In this document: positions 43,271 to 51,203 of the stretch, piece after piece
How the letters are laid out: every line of letters begins with the position of its first letter
Numbering within the stretch: the stretch's first letter is position 1
Assembly (NCBI RefSeq): GCF_007713735.2
Contig: NZ_VMNW02000062.1
Span: forward strand, 1-53,733
Length of the DNA stretch: 53,733 nucleotides
Source of the DNA: Amycolatopsis acidicola
Lineage (GTDB): Bacteria; Actinomycetota; Actinomycetes; Mycobacteriales; Pseudonocardiaceae
Direction: 5' to 3'
Translations under genes and position numbers: made by a program
Notes under the pieces: generated by a model
What the model saw: only the letters and a program-made list of their open reading frames with translations
The model's database searches: none
Told to the model about the DNA's origin: nothing

Positions 43271-44101
43271 ATGTCCCTGTCCGGTAAGACCCTGATCATG
43301 TCCGGCGGCAGCCGCGGGATCGGCGAGGCGATCGCCGTGCGCGCGGCCCGCGACGGGGCGAATGTCGCGCTGCTGGCCAAAACGGCGGAACCGCACCCGA
43401 AGCTGCCCGGCACGATCCACACCGCCGCGAAGGCGATCGAGGACGCGGGCGGGCACGCGCTGCCGATCCTCGGCGACGTCCGGGACGACGACGTCGTGGC
43501 GGCCGCGGTCGCGAAGACCGTGGAGACCTTCGGCGGGATCGACATCGTCGTGAACAACGCCAGCGCCATCGACCTCAGCCCGACCGAGTCGGTCAGCATG
43601 AAACGCTACGACCTGATGCAGGACATCAACGCGCGCGGCTCGTTCCTGCTGTCGAAGCTCGCGATCCCGCACCTGCGCCGGAGCGCGAACCCGCACGTGC
43701 TCACGCTGTCCCCGCCGATCAGCCTCGAGGAGAAATGGTTCGAGGCCGGGCATCTCGCCTACAGCATCGCGAAGTACTCGATGAGCCTCGTGACCGTCGG
43801 CCTCTCGGCGGAGCTGCGCAAGGACGGCATCGCGGCGAACTCGCTGTGGCCGCGCACCACAATCGACACCGCGGCGATCCGCAACGTCGTCGGCGCGGAG
43901 CTGGCGAACTACTCGCGCACCCCCGAGATCATGGCCGACGCCGCGTACGCGATCCTCACCAAACCCAGCCGCGACGCCACCGGCAACTTCTACATCGACG
44001 ACGAGGTGCTCGCCGCCGAAGGGGTCACCGACTTCGCGAAGTACCGGCTGTGCGAACGCGAGGAGGACCTGCGGCTGGACTTCTGGGTGGAGCCGTCCTG
44101 A
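43271..44101 (+). CDS. Short-chain dehydrogenase/reductase (HSDL2/AtuG-like)
   Basis: A 276-residue SDR. The NAD(P)-binding motif GGSRGIGEA is at about 13-21, NNASAID at about 96-102, and the catalytic tyrosine and lysine are in YSIAK. The usual catalytic serine position is in LTLSPP. The long C-terminus and WPRTTIDTAA resemble HSDL2-like SDRs, which often lie in acyl-CoA catabolic clusters. By position it parallels AtuB or AtuG. The ATG has AGGAG at 43261-43265. Its stop overlaps an apparent CTG start of the TetR gene. Confidence 0.9.
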   Translation: MSLSGKTLIMSGGSRGIGEAIAVRAARDGANVALLAKTAEPHPKLPGTIHTAAKAIEDAGGHALPILGDVRDDDVVAAAVAKTVETFGGIDIVVNNASAIDLSPTESVSMKRYDLMQDINARGSFLLSKLAIPHLRRSANPHVLTLSPPISLEEKWFEAGHLAYSIAKYSMSLVTVGLSAELRKDGIAANSLWPRTTIDTAAIRNVVGAELANYSRTPEIMADAAYAILTKPSRDATGNFYIDDEVLAAEGVTDFAKYRLCEREEDLRLDFWVEPS

Positions 44102-44751
44102 GCACGCCCCGCGAACCCCAGCAGGAGCGCAGCCGCACCACGCGGCGGCGGCTGATCGAGGCGGCCGTCGAATGCCTCGGCGAGCTGGGCTGGAGCGGCA
44201 CCACCGTCACCGTTATCGCGCGGCGCGCGGGGGTGTCGCGCGGGGCGGCGCAGCACCACTTCCGCACCCGCGAGGACCTCGTGACCGCGGCCGTCGAGTA
44301 CGTCGGCGAGGTCCAGGTCGCGCAGCTGCGGAGGCAGGCGGCCGAGCTGCCCGCGGGGGAGTCGCGGATCGAGCCGGTCGTGGACATGCTGCTCAACCTG
44401 TACGCCGGCCCGATGTTCCGCGCGGCGCTGCACCTGTGGGTGGTGGCCTCGGCCGACGAAGCCCTGCGCGCCACGCTCGCGCCGCTCGAGGCACAGGTCG
44501 GGCGGGAGGCGCACCGGGTCGCGCTGGAGCTGCTCGGCGTGGACGAGTCGCATCCCGGGGTGCGGGAGCTGGTCCAGGCCACCCTCGATCTGGCGCGCGG
44601 GCTCGGCCTGGCGAACCTGCTCACCGACGACACGAAGCGCCGCCGCCGGATCGTGCGGCAGTGGGCGCGGGTACTGGGGACGAGCCTGCCGGAACCCGGC
44701 GAGGGGGACGAGCGTCCCACTGAGCGCCAAGTCACGGGTATCTCACGTTGA
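44098..44751 (+). CDS. TetR family repressor of the Atu-like cluster (apparent CTG start)
   Basis: A 217-residue regulator. The N-terminal HTH runs TTVTVIARRAGVSRGAAQHHF (about 38-58), and the C-terminal domain is TetR_C-like (FRAALHLWVVASADEALRA). No ATG or TTG, and no well-placed GTG, lies in frame before the HTH. CTG at 44098 overlaps the SDR stop (CTGA) and has GGTGGAG 5 nt upstream. GTG 44050 would add 16 residues and lie within the SDR gene without a clear site. Likely ligand: an acyl-CoA intermediate. Likely target: the palindrome at 34699, the counterpart of AtuR control. Confidence 0.85.
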   Translation: MSTPREPQQERSRTTRRRLIEAAVECLGELGWSGTTVTVIARRAGVSRGAAQHHFRTREDLVTAAVEYVGEVQVAQLRRQAAELPAGESRIEPVVDMLLNLYAGPMFRAALHLWVVASADEALRATLAPLEAQVGREAHRVALELLGVDESHPGVRELVQATLDLARGLGLANLLTDDTKRRRRIVRQWARVLGTSLPEPGEGDERPTERQVTGISR

Positions 44752-44776
44752 CGAAGCCACTCTGCTCTAGTAGCTA
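44748..44776 (+). promoter_or_regulatory. Promoter of the small hypothetical gene
   Basis: TTGACG (44748-44753), a 17-bp spacer, and TAGCTA (44771-44776), 14 bp before the ATG at 44791. The -35 lies in the last codons of the TetR gene. TAGT-AGCTAAC-ACTA around the -10 is also a small inverted repeat and could be an operator. Confidence 0.5.
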
Positions 44777-44790
44777 ACACTAATGGAGCA

Positions 44791-45075
44791 ATGAGCGATA
44801 ACTCAGTGCAGGCAAGTTCACCCGAGGGGATGATTACGGTGGCCGAGGAGCTATCGCATCGCGCGATGTCGATGCTGAGAGCAGTCGCGGAGGGCCGTGC
44901 GCGCATGTCCAGCAGCTGCGAACCCGACCTGTTCATCGACGGCGTGCCGTGCTGCGACCAGATGACCGCGCACGCCCTCGCCCACGGTGGCTATATCCGC
45001 CTCGCGGACGACGGCACCGCCGCCGAGCTGACGGCTGCCGGGCGCGCGGTGCTGGGCGTGCCGGTAGCTGCTTGA
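44791..45075 (+). CDS. Small conserved-looking hypothetical protein
   Basis: A 94-residue soluble protein that I do not recognise. It has an N-terminal helical half (ITVAEELSHRAMSMLRAVAEGRA), a short central segment with three cysteines (SSSCEPDLFIDGVPCCDQ) and a C-terminal part (HGGYIRLADDGTAAELTAAGRAVLG) that could be the wing of a winged helix. GGAG at 44784 is close to the ATG at 44791. The start is supported by the promoter just upstream. The 3' third is duplicated in decayed form immediately downstream. Confidence 0.65.
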   Translation: MSDNSVQASSPEGMITVAEELSHRAMSMLRAVAEGRARMSSSCEPDLFIDGVPCCDQMTAHALAHGGYIRLADDGTAAELTAAGRAVLGVPVAA

Positions 45076-45079
45076 GCGG

Positions 45080-45194
45080 GGTGCCCTGGCCCATGGCTGC
45101 CCTGGCCGACGGTGGCTATGTCCGTATGGCGGGCGATGGCGGCACGGCTGAGTTGACGGCTGCCGGGCGCGGGTGTCTGTAGCTGCTTGAGCGG
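45080..45194 (+). pseudogene. Decayed tandem copy of the 3' end of the small hypothetical gene
   Basis: Bases from about 45080 to 45194 repeat those from about 44965 to 45079 at an offset of 115 bp. The end GTAGCTGCTTGAGCGGGG is identical at 45064 and 45179. The copied protein segment reads ALADGGYVRMAGDGGTAELTAAGRGCL against ALAHGGYIRLADDGTAAEL in the parent. A small indel ends the copy in a premature TAG. It has no start region of its own. Confidence 0.75.
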
Positions 45195-45255
45195 GGCGCG
45201 CGGCCGGTACGTTGCTCACGAACGGCCGCTCGCGTCCGGGGCCACGCCCGCTCCG

Positions 45256-45708
45256 CTACTCGCTTGTGCCGATGTCTTCGAACCACAGCTCGGGGCGGGC
45301 GGCGATGAACTCCTCCATCAACGCCACGCACTCCGGGTCGTCGACCACCGTGATGCCGGTGCCGTTCACGGCGAGCCAGTCGTGGCCGCCGGAGAACGTC
45401 CGCGCCTCGCCGATGATCACGTGCGGGATCGCGAACTGCCGCACCAGCCCGCTGCAGTACCAGCACGGCGACAGCGTGGTCACCATGACCGTGTCCCGAT
45501 AGTGCGGGCGGCGCCCGGCGTTGCGGAACGCGGCCGTCTCCGCGTGCATCGAGGGATCGTCATCCTGCACGCGCCGGTTGTGCCCGCGGCCGAGCAGCTC
45601 ACCGTCCACAGTGAACAGTGCGGCGCCGATCGGGACACCGCCCTCGGACTTGCCGAGCAGGGCTTCTTCGCGGGCGACGGCGAGCAGGGGCGCGGGATCG
45701 AGGCTCAT
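45256..45708 (-). CDS. Cytosine/nucleoside deaminase, fungal cytosine deaminase-like
   Basis: A 150-residue zinc hydrolase. The zinc and proton-transfer motifs are MHAETAAF (histidine ligand and catalytic glutamate) and TTLSPCWYCSGLV (two cysteine ligands). The C-terminus RPELWFEDIG closely matches yeast cytosine deaminase Fcy1, a resemblance not shared by TadA or guanine deaminases. It probably converts cytosine to uracil. A long open frame extends upstream to 46050 but lies antisense to nothing conserved and overlaps the epoxide hydrolase; ATG 45708 fits the family. It follows that gene by 5 nt. Confidence 0.88.
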   Translation of the reverse strand: MSLDPAPLLAVAREEALLGKSEGGVPIGAALFTVDGELLGRGHNRRVQDDDPSMHAETAAFRNAGRRPHYRDTVMVTTLSPCWYCSGLVRQFAIPHVIIGEARTFSGGHDWLAVNGTGITVVDDPECVALMEEFIAARPELWFEDIGTSE

Positions 45709-45713
45709 GCGCC

Positions 45714-46814
45714 TCAGCGTAGCGAGCCGAAGAACTCCCGCAGCTCGCCGACGAGCAGGTCCGGCACCTCCATCGCGGCGAAGTGCCCGCCGCGGTCGAG
45801 TTCCGTCCAGCGCACGATGTTGTTCGCCTGCTCGGCCTGCGACCGGATGGGCAGCACGAGGTCGCGGGGGAACACCGCCACGCCCATCGGGGTGGGGGAG
45901 GGCTCCGCGCGCCGGACCCAGACCGCCGCGGATTCCTTGTACAGCCGGGCGGACGAGCCCGCCGTCCCGGTGAGCCAGTACAGCATCACGTTGGTGAGCA
46001 ACTGATCCCGGTCGACGGCGTCCTCCGGCACGTTCCGCGAATCGGTCCACTCCAGGAACTTCTCCACGATCCAGGCGAGCTGCCCGGCCGGCGAATCCGT
46101 GAGCGCGTACGCGAGCGTCTGCGGCCGCTGCGACTGCACGGCGCTGTAGCCGGAAAGCTCCCGCTGGTAACGCTCACGCCCGGCCAGCCGCAGCTTTTCG
46201 TCCTCGGTCAGTTCGGCGCCGGACGACCGGCCCAGCACCATCGTGACGTGTACGCCCACCACGTGCTCGGCGTCCACCCGCCCCAGTTCCCGCGAGATCA
46301 CCGCGCCCCAGTCACCGCCGTGCGCCGCGTAGCGCTCGTAGCCGAGGCGCCGCATCAACTCGGCCCAGGCGCGGGCCACGCGTGCCGAGTTCCAGCCGGT
46401 TTCGGTGGTGGGGCCGGAGAATCCGTACCCGGGGATCGAGGGGATCACGAGGTGGAAGTCCGCCGCGAGCGGCTCGATGATCCGCAGGAACTCCGCGACC
46501 GAACCGGGCCAGCCGTGCGTGATGATCAGCGGCAGCGCGTCCGCGCGCGAGGACCCGACGTGCAGGAAATGCACCCGCTGACCGTCGATTTCGGTGGTGT
46601 ACTGCGGAAACCCGTTCAGCAGCCGCTCCTGCGCGCGCCAGTCGTAGTCGTGGCGCCAGTAGCGCGCGAGCCCCTGGAGATAACCCTTGGGGACGCCGTA
46701 GCTCCAGCCGACGCCGGGCAGCTCGTCGGGCCAGCGGGTCAGGTCCAGCCTCGCGTGCAGATCGTCGAGCTGGGCCTGCGGGATGTCGATGCGGAACGGG
46801 CTGATCTCGCTCAT
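45714..46814 (-). CDS. Epoxide hydrolase (EHN-type alpha/beta hydrolase)
   Basis: A 366-residue enzyme with the N-terminal EHN region (ISPFRIDIPQAQLDDLHARLDLTRWPDE) and an alpha/beta hydrolase core. The oxyanion motif is HGWPGS and the nucleophile is the aspartate of GGDWGAVISREL. The lid provides tyrosines, and the base is the histidine in RGGHFAAMEVP. It opens epoxides to diols, likely a detoxification or catabolic step. Its start is separated from the upstream SDR by a strong hairpin. Confidence 0.92.
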   Translation of the reverse strand: MSEISPFRIDIPQAQLDDLHARLDLTRWPDELPGVGWSYGVPKGYLQGLARYWRHDYDWRAQERLLNGFPQYTTEIDGQRVHFLHVGSSRADALPLIITHGWPGSVAEFLRIIEPLAADFHLVIPSIPGYGFSGPTTETGWNSARVARAWAELMRRLGYERYAAHGGDWGAVISRELGRVDAEHVVGVHVTMVLGRSSGAELTEDEKLRLAGRERYQRELSGYSAVQSQRPQTLAYALTDSPAGQLAWIVEKFLEWTDSRNVPEDAVDRDQLLTNVMLYWLTGTAGSSARLYKESAAVWVRRAEPSPTPMGVAVFPRDLVLPIRSQAEQANNIVRWTELDRGGHFAAMEVPDLLVGELREFFGSLR

Positions 46815-46839
46815 ACCACCGACCCTAGGGGCACTAGCG

Positions 46840-46875
46840 GCCGGAACCGGACCGCAAACCGGGCCCGGTTCCGGC
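46840..46875. terminator. Perfect 11-bp hairpin between the SDR pair and the epoxide hydrolase
   Basis: GCCGGAACCGG (46840-46850) pairs with CCGGTTCCGGC (46865-46875). On the plus strand TTTT follows; the local genes run on the minus strand, where no U-run is present. It suggests that the SDR pair and the epoxide hydrolase are at least partly separate transcripts. Confidence 0.6.
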
Positions 46876-46878
46876 TTT

Positions 46879-47664
46879 TCAGGCCCCGGTGGCCTCTTCG
46901 ATCTTGCGCTGCAGTTTGTTCATCCCGCCGAGCCAGCGGTCCGGCTCGGTCGCGCGCGCCGCGTAGTAGTCCGCGACCTCCGGATGCGGCAGCACGAGGA
47001 AACGCCCGTCGGACAAGGAATCCAGCACGGCGTCGGCCACCTGCTCCGGCTCGATCGCCGACGCGGCCATCAGCATCTCGCCGCCGGTGCCCGTGCCGGC
47101 GAGCATGTTCGTGCGCACGCCCTGCGGGCACACGGCCTGCACCGTGATCCCGCGGTGCTGGTACGTCGCCCGCAGCCACTCCGCGAACGCCAGCGCGCCG
47201 TGCTTCGTCACCGAGTACGGCGCCGAGCCCAGCATCGTCAGCAGGCCGGCGGCCGAAACCGTGGCGAGGAAATGCCCGCGCCCGCGCTCCAGCCAGTCCG
47301 GCAGCAGCAGTTTCGCGGCCCGCACGTGGGCCATCACGTTGACGTTCCACGCCTTCGCCCACTGGTCCTCGGGCGCTTCCGGGCCGCCGTGCGGGGCGAC
47401 GCCCGCGTTGGCGCAGAACAGATCGATCGTGCCCAGCTCGGCGCGGGCCGTGGTGATCAGCTGCTCCACCCCGGACTCGGACGCCGCGTCCACGGCGATC
47501 CAGCTGCCGCCGATCTCCCCGGCGACGCGGGCCGCGCCCTGTTCGTCGAGGTCGGCCACGATCACCCGGGCGCCCCGCGCCGCGAACTTCCGCGCCAGCG
47601 CGCCGCCGATCCCGCCGCCGCCCCCGGTGATGACGACCCCGGCGCCCTTCAGCTCGAGGCTCAC
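46879..47664 (-). CDS. SDR family oxidoreductase
   Basis: A 261-residue classical SDR. The nucleotide-binding motif is VVITGGGGGIGGALA (about 10-24). CANAGVAPHGG replaces the usual NNAG, and the catalytic YSVTK follows a serine in ATVSAAG. An acidic residue at the end of the second strand (VADLDEQG) favours NAD over NADP. The substrate is unknown. Its start overlaps the stop of the following SDR by 4 nt, so the two are co-translated. Confidence 0.9.
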   Translation of the reverse strand: MSLELKGAGVVITGGGGGIGGALARKFAARGARVIVADLDEQGAARVAGEIGGSWIAVDAASESGVEQLITTARAELGTIDLFCANAGVAPHGGPEAPEDQWAKAWNVNVMAHVRAAKLLLPDWLERGRGHFLATVSAAGLLTMLGSAPYSVTKHGALAFAEWLRATYQHRGITVQAVCPQGVRTNMLAGTGTGGEMLMAASAIEPEQVADAVLDSLSDGRFLVLPHPEVADYYAARATEPDRWLGGMNKLQRKIEEATGA

Positions 47665-48413
47665 AGGCCACCGCCCAGGGTCACGCCGCCGTCGAGCACG
47701 AGGGTCTGCCCGGTGATCCAGCCGGCGTCGTCGGAGAGCAGGAAGGCGACCGCGCCCGCGATGTCCTCGGGCACGCCGAGCCGCTTGAGCGGGTATGCCG
47801 ACGAGACCTCCGCCTCGCGGCCCTCGTACAGCGCGGTGGCGAACTTGGTCTTGACCACCGCGGGCGCCACGGCGTTGACGCGGATGCCCGGGCTCAGGTC
47901 GACCGCGAGCTCCTGCGTCATCCGGATCACCGCGGCCTTGGACACGCCGTACATGCCGATGCCCGGCGAGGCCCGCAGCCCGGCGATCGAAGCGACGTTC
48001 ACGATCGAGCCGCCGTGCTCGCCCAGCCAGGCGTCGCGCGCGAGCCTGGTCCAGGCCAGCGGCGCCAGCACGTTGACCGCGAGGATCTTCGCCGCGGCCT
48101 CGAGGTCGACGTCAGCGATCGGGCCGAACACCGGGTTGATGCCGGTGTTGTTGACCAGCATGTCGAGGCTGCCGAAGGTCTCGATGGTCTTCGCGACCGT
48201 CTCCTGCTGGTGCGCCGGGTCGTCGGCCTTGCCCGGCACGGCGATCGCCACGCCCGGCCCGCCGAGCTCGTTCACGGCCTCGGCCAGCGGCTCGGGTTTA
48301 CGCGCGGTGATGCACACCTTCGCGCCCCGCTGCACCAGCTCGTGGGCGATGCCGAGGCCGATGCCCCGGCTCGCCCCGGTGACGATCGCGACGCGGTCCT
48401 TGAACGAGTTCAC
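47661..48413 (-). CDS. SDR family oxidoreductase (FabG-like)
   Basis: A 250-residue classical SDR. TGASRGIGLGIA gives the cofactor motif, VNNTGINP the structural one, S in NVASIAG, and the catalytic YGVSK. RKPEP after strand two favours NADP. Nearest by eye to FabG-like and glucose 1-dehydrogenase-like SDRs. It is the first gene of the minus-strand set and divergent from the TetR gene, with a palindrome (48445-48458) about 32 bp upstream of its start. It is therefore probably repressed by that TetR. Confidence 0.9.
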   Translation of the reverse strand: MNSFKDRVAIVTGASRGIGLGIAHELVQRGAKVCITARKPEPLAEAVNELGGPGVAIAVPGKADDPAHQQETVAKTIETFGSLDMLVNNTGINPVFGPIADVDLEAAAKILAVNVLAPLAWTRLARDAWLGEHGGSIVNVASIAGLRASPGIGMYGVSKAAVIRMTQELAVDLSPGIRVNAVAPAVVKTKFATALYEGREAEVSSAYPLKRLGVPEDIAGAVAFLLSDDAGWITGQTLVLDGGVTLGGGL

Positions 48414-48444
48414 TGTGCTTCTCTCCTCCGATGCCCGGCGCGGC

Positions 48445-48458
48445 TAAGCGCCCGCTTA
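48445..48458. promoter_or_regulatory. TetR-type operator between the SDR operon and the TetR gene
   Basis: TAAGCG-CC-CGCTTA: perfect 6-bp arms around two bases. It sits 32 bp from the SDR start and 84 bp from the TetR start. A near copy, TAAGCG-GT-CGCTCA, lies at 49183-49196 after the TetR gene. Confidence 0.7.
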
Positions 48459-48541
48459 CACTGTGCAAGGCCCGGCCGCCGTGGTGACGAGCGGCGCGGC
48501 AAGTCCGCCGCTACGCGGTTCGATCTTGGGAGGATCGCGCG

Positions 48542-49153
48542 ATGACCATCTCGCTGTCGGCCGAACTCTGGCCCGACGTCCAGCCCGAAGCGGCACGGCG
48601 GCTCATGCTGGCCGCGGTCGAATCCTTCGCGAGCCGGGGATACCACGCCACGACCACCCGGGACATCGCCGCGGCCGCCGGCATGAGCCCGGCCGCGCTG
48701 TACGTGCACTTCCCGTCGAAGGCCGCGCTGCTGTTCGCGATCAGCAAGAGCGGGCACGAGCAGACGCTGACCCTCGTCGAGAGCGTGGCCAAGCGGGACG
48801 AGCCCGCGAAGGAGCGGATCCGCAAGATCGTGGAGGACTTCGTCTCGTGGCACGCGCGGCGGCACACGGTGGCGCGCGTCGTGCAGTACGAGCTGCAGGC
48901 GCTGCCCGAACAGGAGTACGCGGTGGTCGCGGACCTGCGGCGGCGCATCGAGCAGCACATGCGGGAGGTGATCGCGGAGGGCGTGGAGCAGGGCGAGCTT
49001 TCCGTGGGCGACCTGCGCACGGCGGCCCGCGCGGTGCTCTCGCTCGGCGTGGACGTGGCGCGCTGGTACAGCGACCGGATCGGCAAGACGCCGAAAGCGC
49101 TCGCCAAGGAGTACGGCGAGCTCGTGCTGCGCATGCTCGGCGCCACTGCCTGA
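48542..49153 (+). CDS. TetR/AcrR family transcriptional regulator
   Basis: A 203-residue regulator. The HTH comprises YHATTTRDIAAAAGMSPAALYVHFPSKAALL (about 34-64), and the C-terminal domain has KERIRKIVEDFVSWHARRHTVARVVQYEL, as in TetR_C_33-like (KstR2/FabR-related) members. The ATG is preceded by GGGAGG (48529-48534). It is divergent from the SDR pair, and matching palindromes on both sides of the gene point to self-control and repression of the SDRs. Confidence 0.92.
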   Translation: MTISLSAELWPDVQPEAARRLMLAAVESFASRGYHATTTRDIAAAAGMSPAALYVHFPSKAALLFAISKSGHEQTLTLVESVAKRDEPAKERIRKIVEDFVSWHARRHTVARVVQYELQALPEQEYAVVADLRRRIEQHMREVIAEGVEQGELSVGDLRTAARAVLSLGVDVARWYSDRIGKTPKALAKEYGELVLRMLGATA

Positions 49154-49182
49154 CCTCACGAGGCCCACGCTACCGCACATAC

Positions 49183-49196
49183 TAAGCGGTCGCTCA
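49183..49196. promoter_or_regulatory. Second copy of the TetR-type operator, downstream of the TetR gene
   Basis: TAAGCG-GT-CGCTCA differs from a perfect palindrome at one base and shares both half-sites with 48445-48458. It starts 30 bp after the TetR stop, where no gene begins. It may loop with the upstream site or be left from a lost promoter. Confidence 0.5.
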
Positions 49197-49241
49197 CCTC
49201 CCCTGGGGTGGTCCGGCGGACCGCCCCACCCCACTCGCATG

Positions 49242-49460
49242 TTGGCCGCCCCGGTCGGTGTATTGGCCGTTCCCGCGCGCGTGTTGGCCGCCCCGGTTGG
49301 TGTGTTGGCTGTTTCTGCACGTGTGTTGGCCGTTTCCGTCGGTGCGGTGGCGAATCCCGTGTCGGCGGGTCCGGGGTGGCGCGCTGCGGAGGGCCAAGAC
49401 ACCGCCCTGGGCGGCCAAGACACCGCCGCGGGTGGCCAACACACCGCCGCGGGCGGCCGA
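49242..49460. repeat. Second 21-bp phased array (TTGGCC arm, then GGCCAA arm)
   Basis: TTGGCC or a near match occurs at 49242, 49263, 49284, 49305, 49326 and, degenerate, 49347, all 21 bp apart. After a 39-bp spacer, GGCCAA or a near match occurs at 49392, 49413, 49434 and 49455, also 21 bp apart. The arms are in the opposite order to the array at 30-227. It fills the convergent gap between the TetR gene and the symporter gene (49154-49493), which holds nothing else but the operator copy. The frames here stay open only because 21 is a multiple of three. Confidence 0.85.
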
Positions 49461-49493
49461 CATGGGGACGGGGCGGCCACCGTGGCCCCGGCG

Positions 49494-51203
49494 TCACCCG
49501 TGGCCGAGTGGCGCCCGGGGCACGGGGACTTCCCGGGGCACGCCTTCCCCGAGGTGCAGCCGCAACATCGCGGCGCGCGACCACGACGGCGGCCGCCCCA
49601 GCCGGGAAACCAGCACCATCACGGCGAAAGCCAGCGGCACCGCCCACGGCGCCGGCCGGGCGACGAGCACCTCCGCCCAGCCGTGCAGCGGCGGGCCGGA
49701 CAGCGCCAGCAGGATCGACGCCGAGACGGACACCAGCCCGGTCAGCACGCCCGCGATGGCGCCCGGCGCGGTCAGCCTCGACCACCAGATTCCCAGCACC
49801 AGCAAGGGACAGAAGGTGGCCGCGGCCACGGTGAACGCCCACGTGACGAGCACGTCGGCGTCGATCGGGGCGGCGGGCAGCGCGAGCAGCACGACCCCGG
49901 CGGCGGTGACCAGCACCGCCGTCCGCAGCGTGCGCAGGCCGCCGGACATCAGGTCGTGCGCCGTCGCGCCGGAGACCACGAGCAGGAGCCCCAGCGAGGT
50001 GGCCAGGAACGCGGCGAACGCGCCCGCGGTGAGCAGCGCGGTGAACGTGGTGCCCGCCCACCCGGTGTCCACCTGGCTCGGCAGCGCGACCACCGCGGTG
50101 TCCGTCGCCCCGGTCAAATACAGTTGCGGCACAAGGACTTTCCCCAGCAGCCCGTACACGCCGGGCACGAGGTAGAACACGCTCAGCAGCCCGATGGTGA
50201 TCGCCGCGGTGCGCCTCGCGGCCCGGCCGTCCGGGCTGGTGTGGAAGCGCATCAGCACGTGCGGCAGGCCCATCGTGCCGAGCACGGTCGCCATCAGCAC
50301 GGCCAGCGTGCTCAGCAGCGGGTACCCGCTGCCGCCGATGTCCAGCAGCGGCCGCTCCCACCCCGGCGCGCCCGGCAGCCGCCCGCCGTCCGCCGTCGGC
50401 ACCGGCGCCCCGGCGGGGAAGGTGACGCGCTCGCCGGAGCCCATCGACAGCTCGCCCGGCGGGTACACGCGCAGGGTGCCGTCGGAGGAGCGGATCGGGG
50501 TCGGCTCGGTCAGGCGCAGCGTCACGTCGACCTCGAAGGTGACCGCGGTGTCCTTGCCGAACCGCGAAAACTCCACCGGGTGCACGGCTTCCGCGCGCAC
50601 CGCGGGGCCGACGGTGATCACCAGCCACAGCGCGGGAACCACCAGCAGCACCAGCTTCAGCACGAACTGGAACGCCTGCACGTACGTCGCCGCGCGCATC
50701 CCGCCGAGCGCGAGCGTGACGCTGACCGCGGCACCCGCGATCACCACGCCCACCCAGTACGGCGTGCCGCTCACCGCGCTGAGCACGAGGCCCGCCGTGC
50801 GGAACTGCGGGATCAGGTACAGCACGCCGATCACCAGCACCGTGACCGCGGCCAGCCGGCGCAGCGTGGCCGAAGCCAGGCGCGCCTCGGCGAACCCGGG
50901 CACGGTGAGCGCGCCCGAACGCCGCATCGGGGCCGCGATCAGCGCCAGCATCACGAGGTACCCGGCGGTGAAACCCACGGTGTACCAGAGGGATCCGATG
51001 CCGTCCTTGACGACCAGCCCGGCCACGCCGAGGAAAGAGGCGGCGGAGAGGTACTCGCCGGACACCGCGGCCGAGTTCAGCACGGGCGAGATCCGCCGTG
51101 ACGCCACCAGGAAGTCCGACGTGGTGCGCATCGCCGCGACCCCGCGCACGCCGATGAGCAGGGTCGCCAGCACCACCGGCAGCACCGCGATGACCGCGAT
51201 CAC
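49494..51203 (-). CDS. Sodium:solute symporter (acetate/monocarboxylate type, ActP/MctC-like)
   Basis: A 569-residue SSF-family transporter with about 13 membrane segments. TSDFLVASRRISPVLNSAAVSGEYLSAASFLGVAG at the N-terminus and GTMGLPHVLMRFHTSPDGRAARR in the middle are typical of ActP/MctC. A 90-residue hydrophilic loop (DTAVTFEVDVTLRLTEP...GAPGW) between segments is also found in actinobacterial members. The GTG start overlaps the stop of the small membrane protein (GTGA). With acetyl-CoA synthetase divergent nearby, acetate, propionate or pyruvate are the likely substrates. Confidence 0.9.
   Translation of the reverse strand: MIAVIAVLPVVLATLLIGVRGVAAMRTTSDFLVASRRISPVLNSAAVSGEYLSAASFLGVAGLVVKDGIGSLWYTVGFTAGYLVMLALIAAPMRRSGALTVPGFAEARLASATLRRLAAVTVLVIGVLYLIPQFRTAGLVLSAVSGTPYWVGVVIAGAAVSVTLALGGMRAATYVQAFQFVLKLVLLVVPALWLVITVGPAVRAEAVHPVEFSRFGKDTAVTFEVDVTLRLTEPTPIRSSDGTLRVYPPGELSMGSGERVTFPAGAPVPTADGGRLPGAPGWERPLLDIGGSGYPLLSTLAVLMATVLGTMGLPHVLMRFHTSPDGRAARRTAAITIGLLSVFYLVPGVYGLLGKVLVPQLYLTGATDTAVVALPSQVDTGWAGTTFTALLTAGAFAAFLATSLGLLLVVSGATAHDLMSGGLRTLRTAVLVTAAGVVLLALPAAPIDADVLVTWAFTVAAATFCPLLVLGIWWSRLTAPGAIAGVLTGLVSVSASILLALSGPPLHGWAEVLVARPAPWAVPLAFAVMVLVSRLGRPPSWSRAAMLRLHLGEGVPREVPVPRAPLGHG

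Noticed and set aside
45708..46050. N-terminal extension of the cytosine deaminase
   Set aside because: It lies within the epoxide hydrolase gene, which has intact catalytic motifs, and the deaminase family starts at 45708.
49194..49480. Small repeat proteins encoded in the second 21-bp array
   Set aside because: Open frames exist in several frames and on both strands only because the period is a multiple of three. No ribosome-binding site or consistent frame choice is seen.
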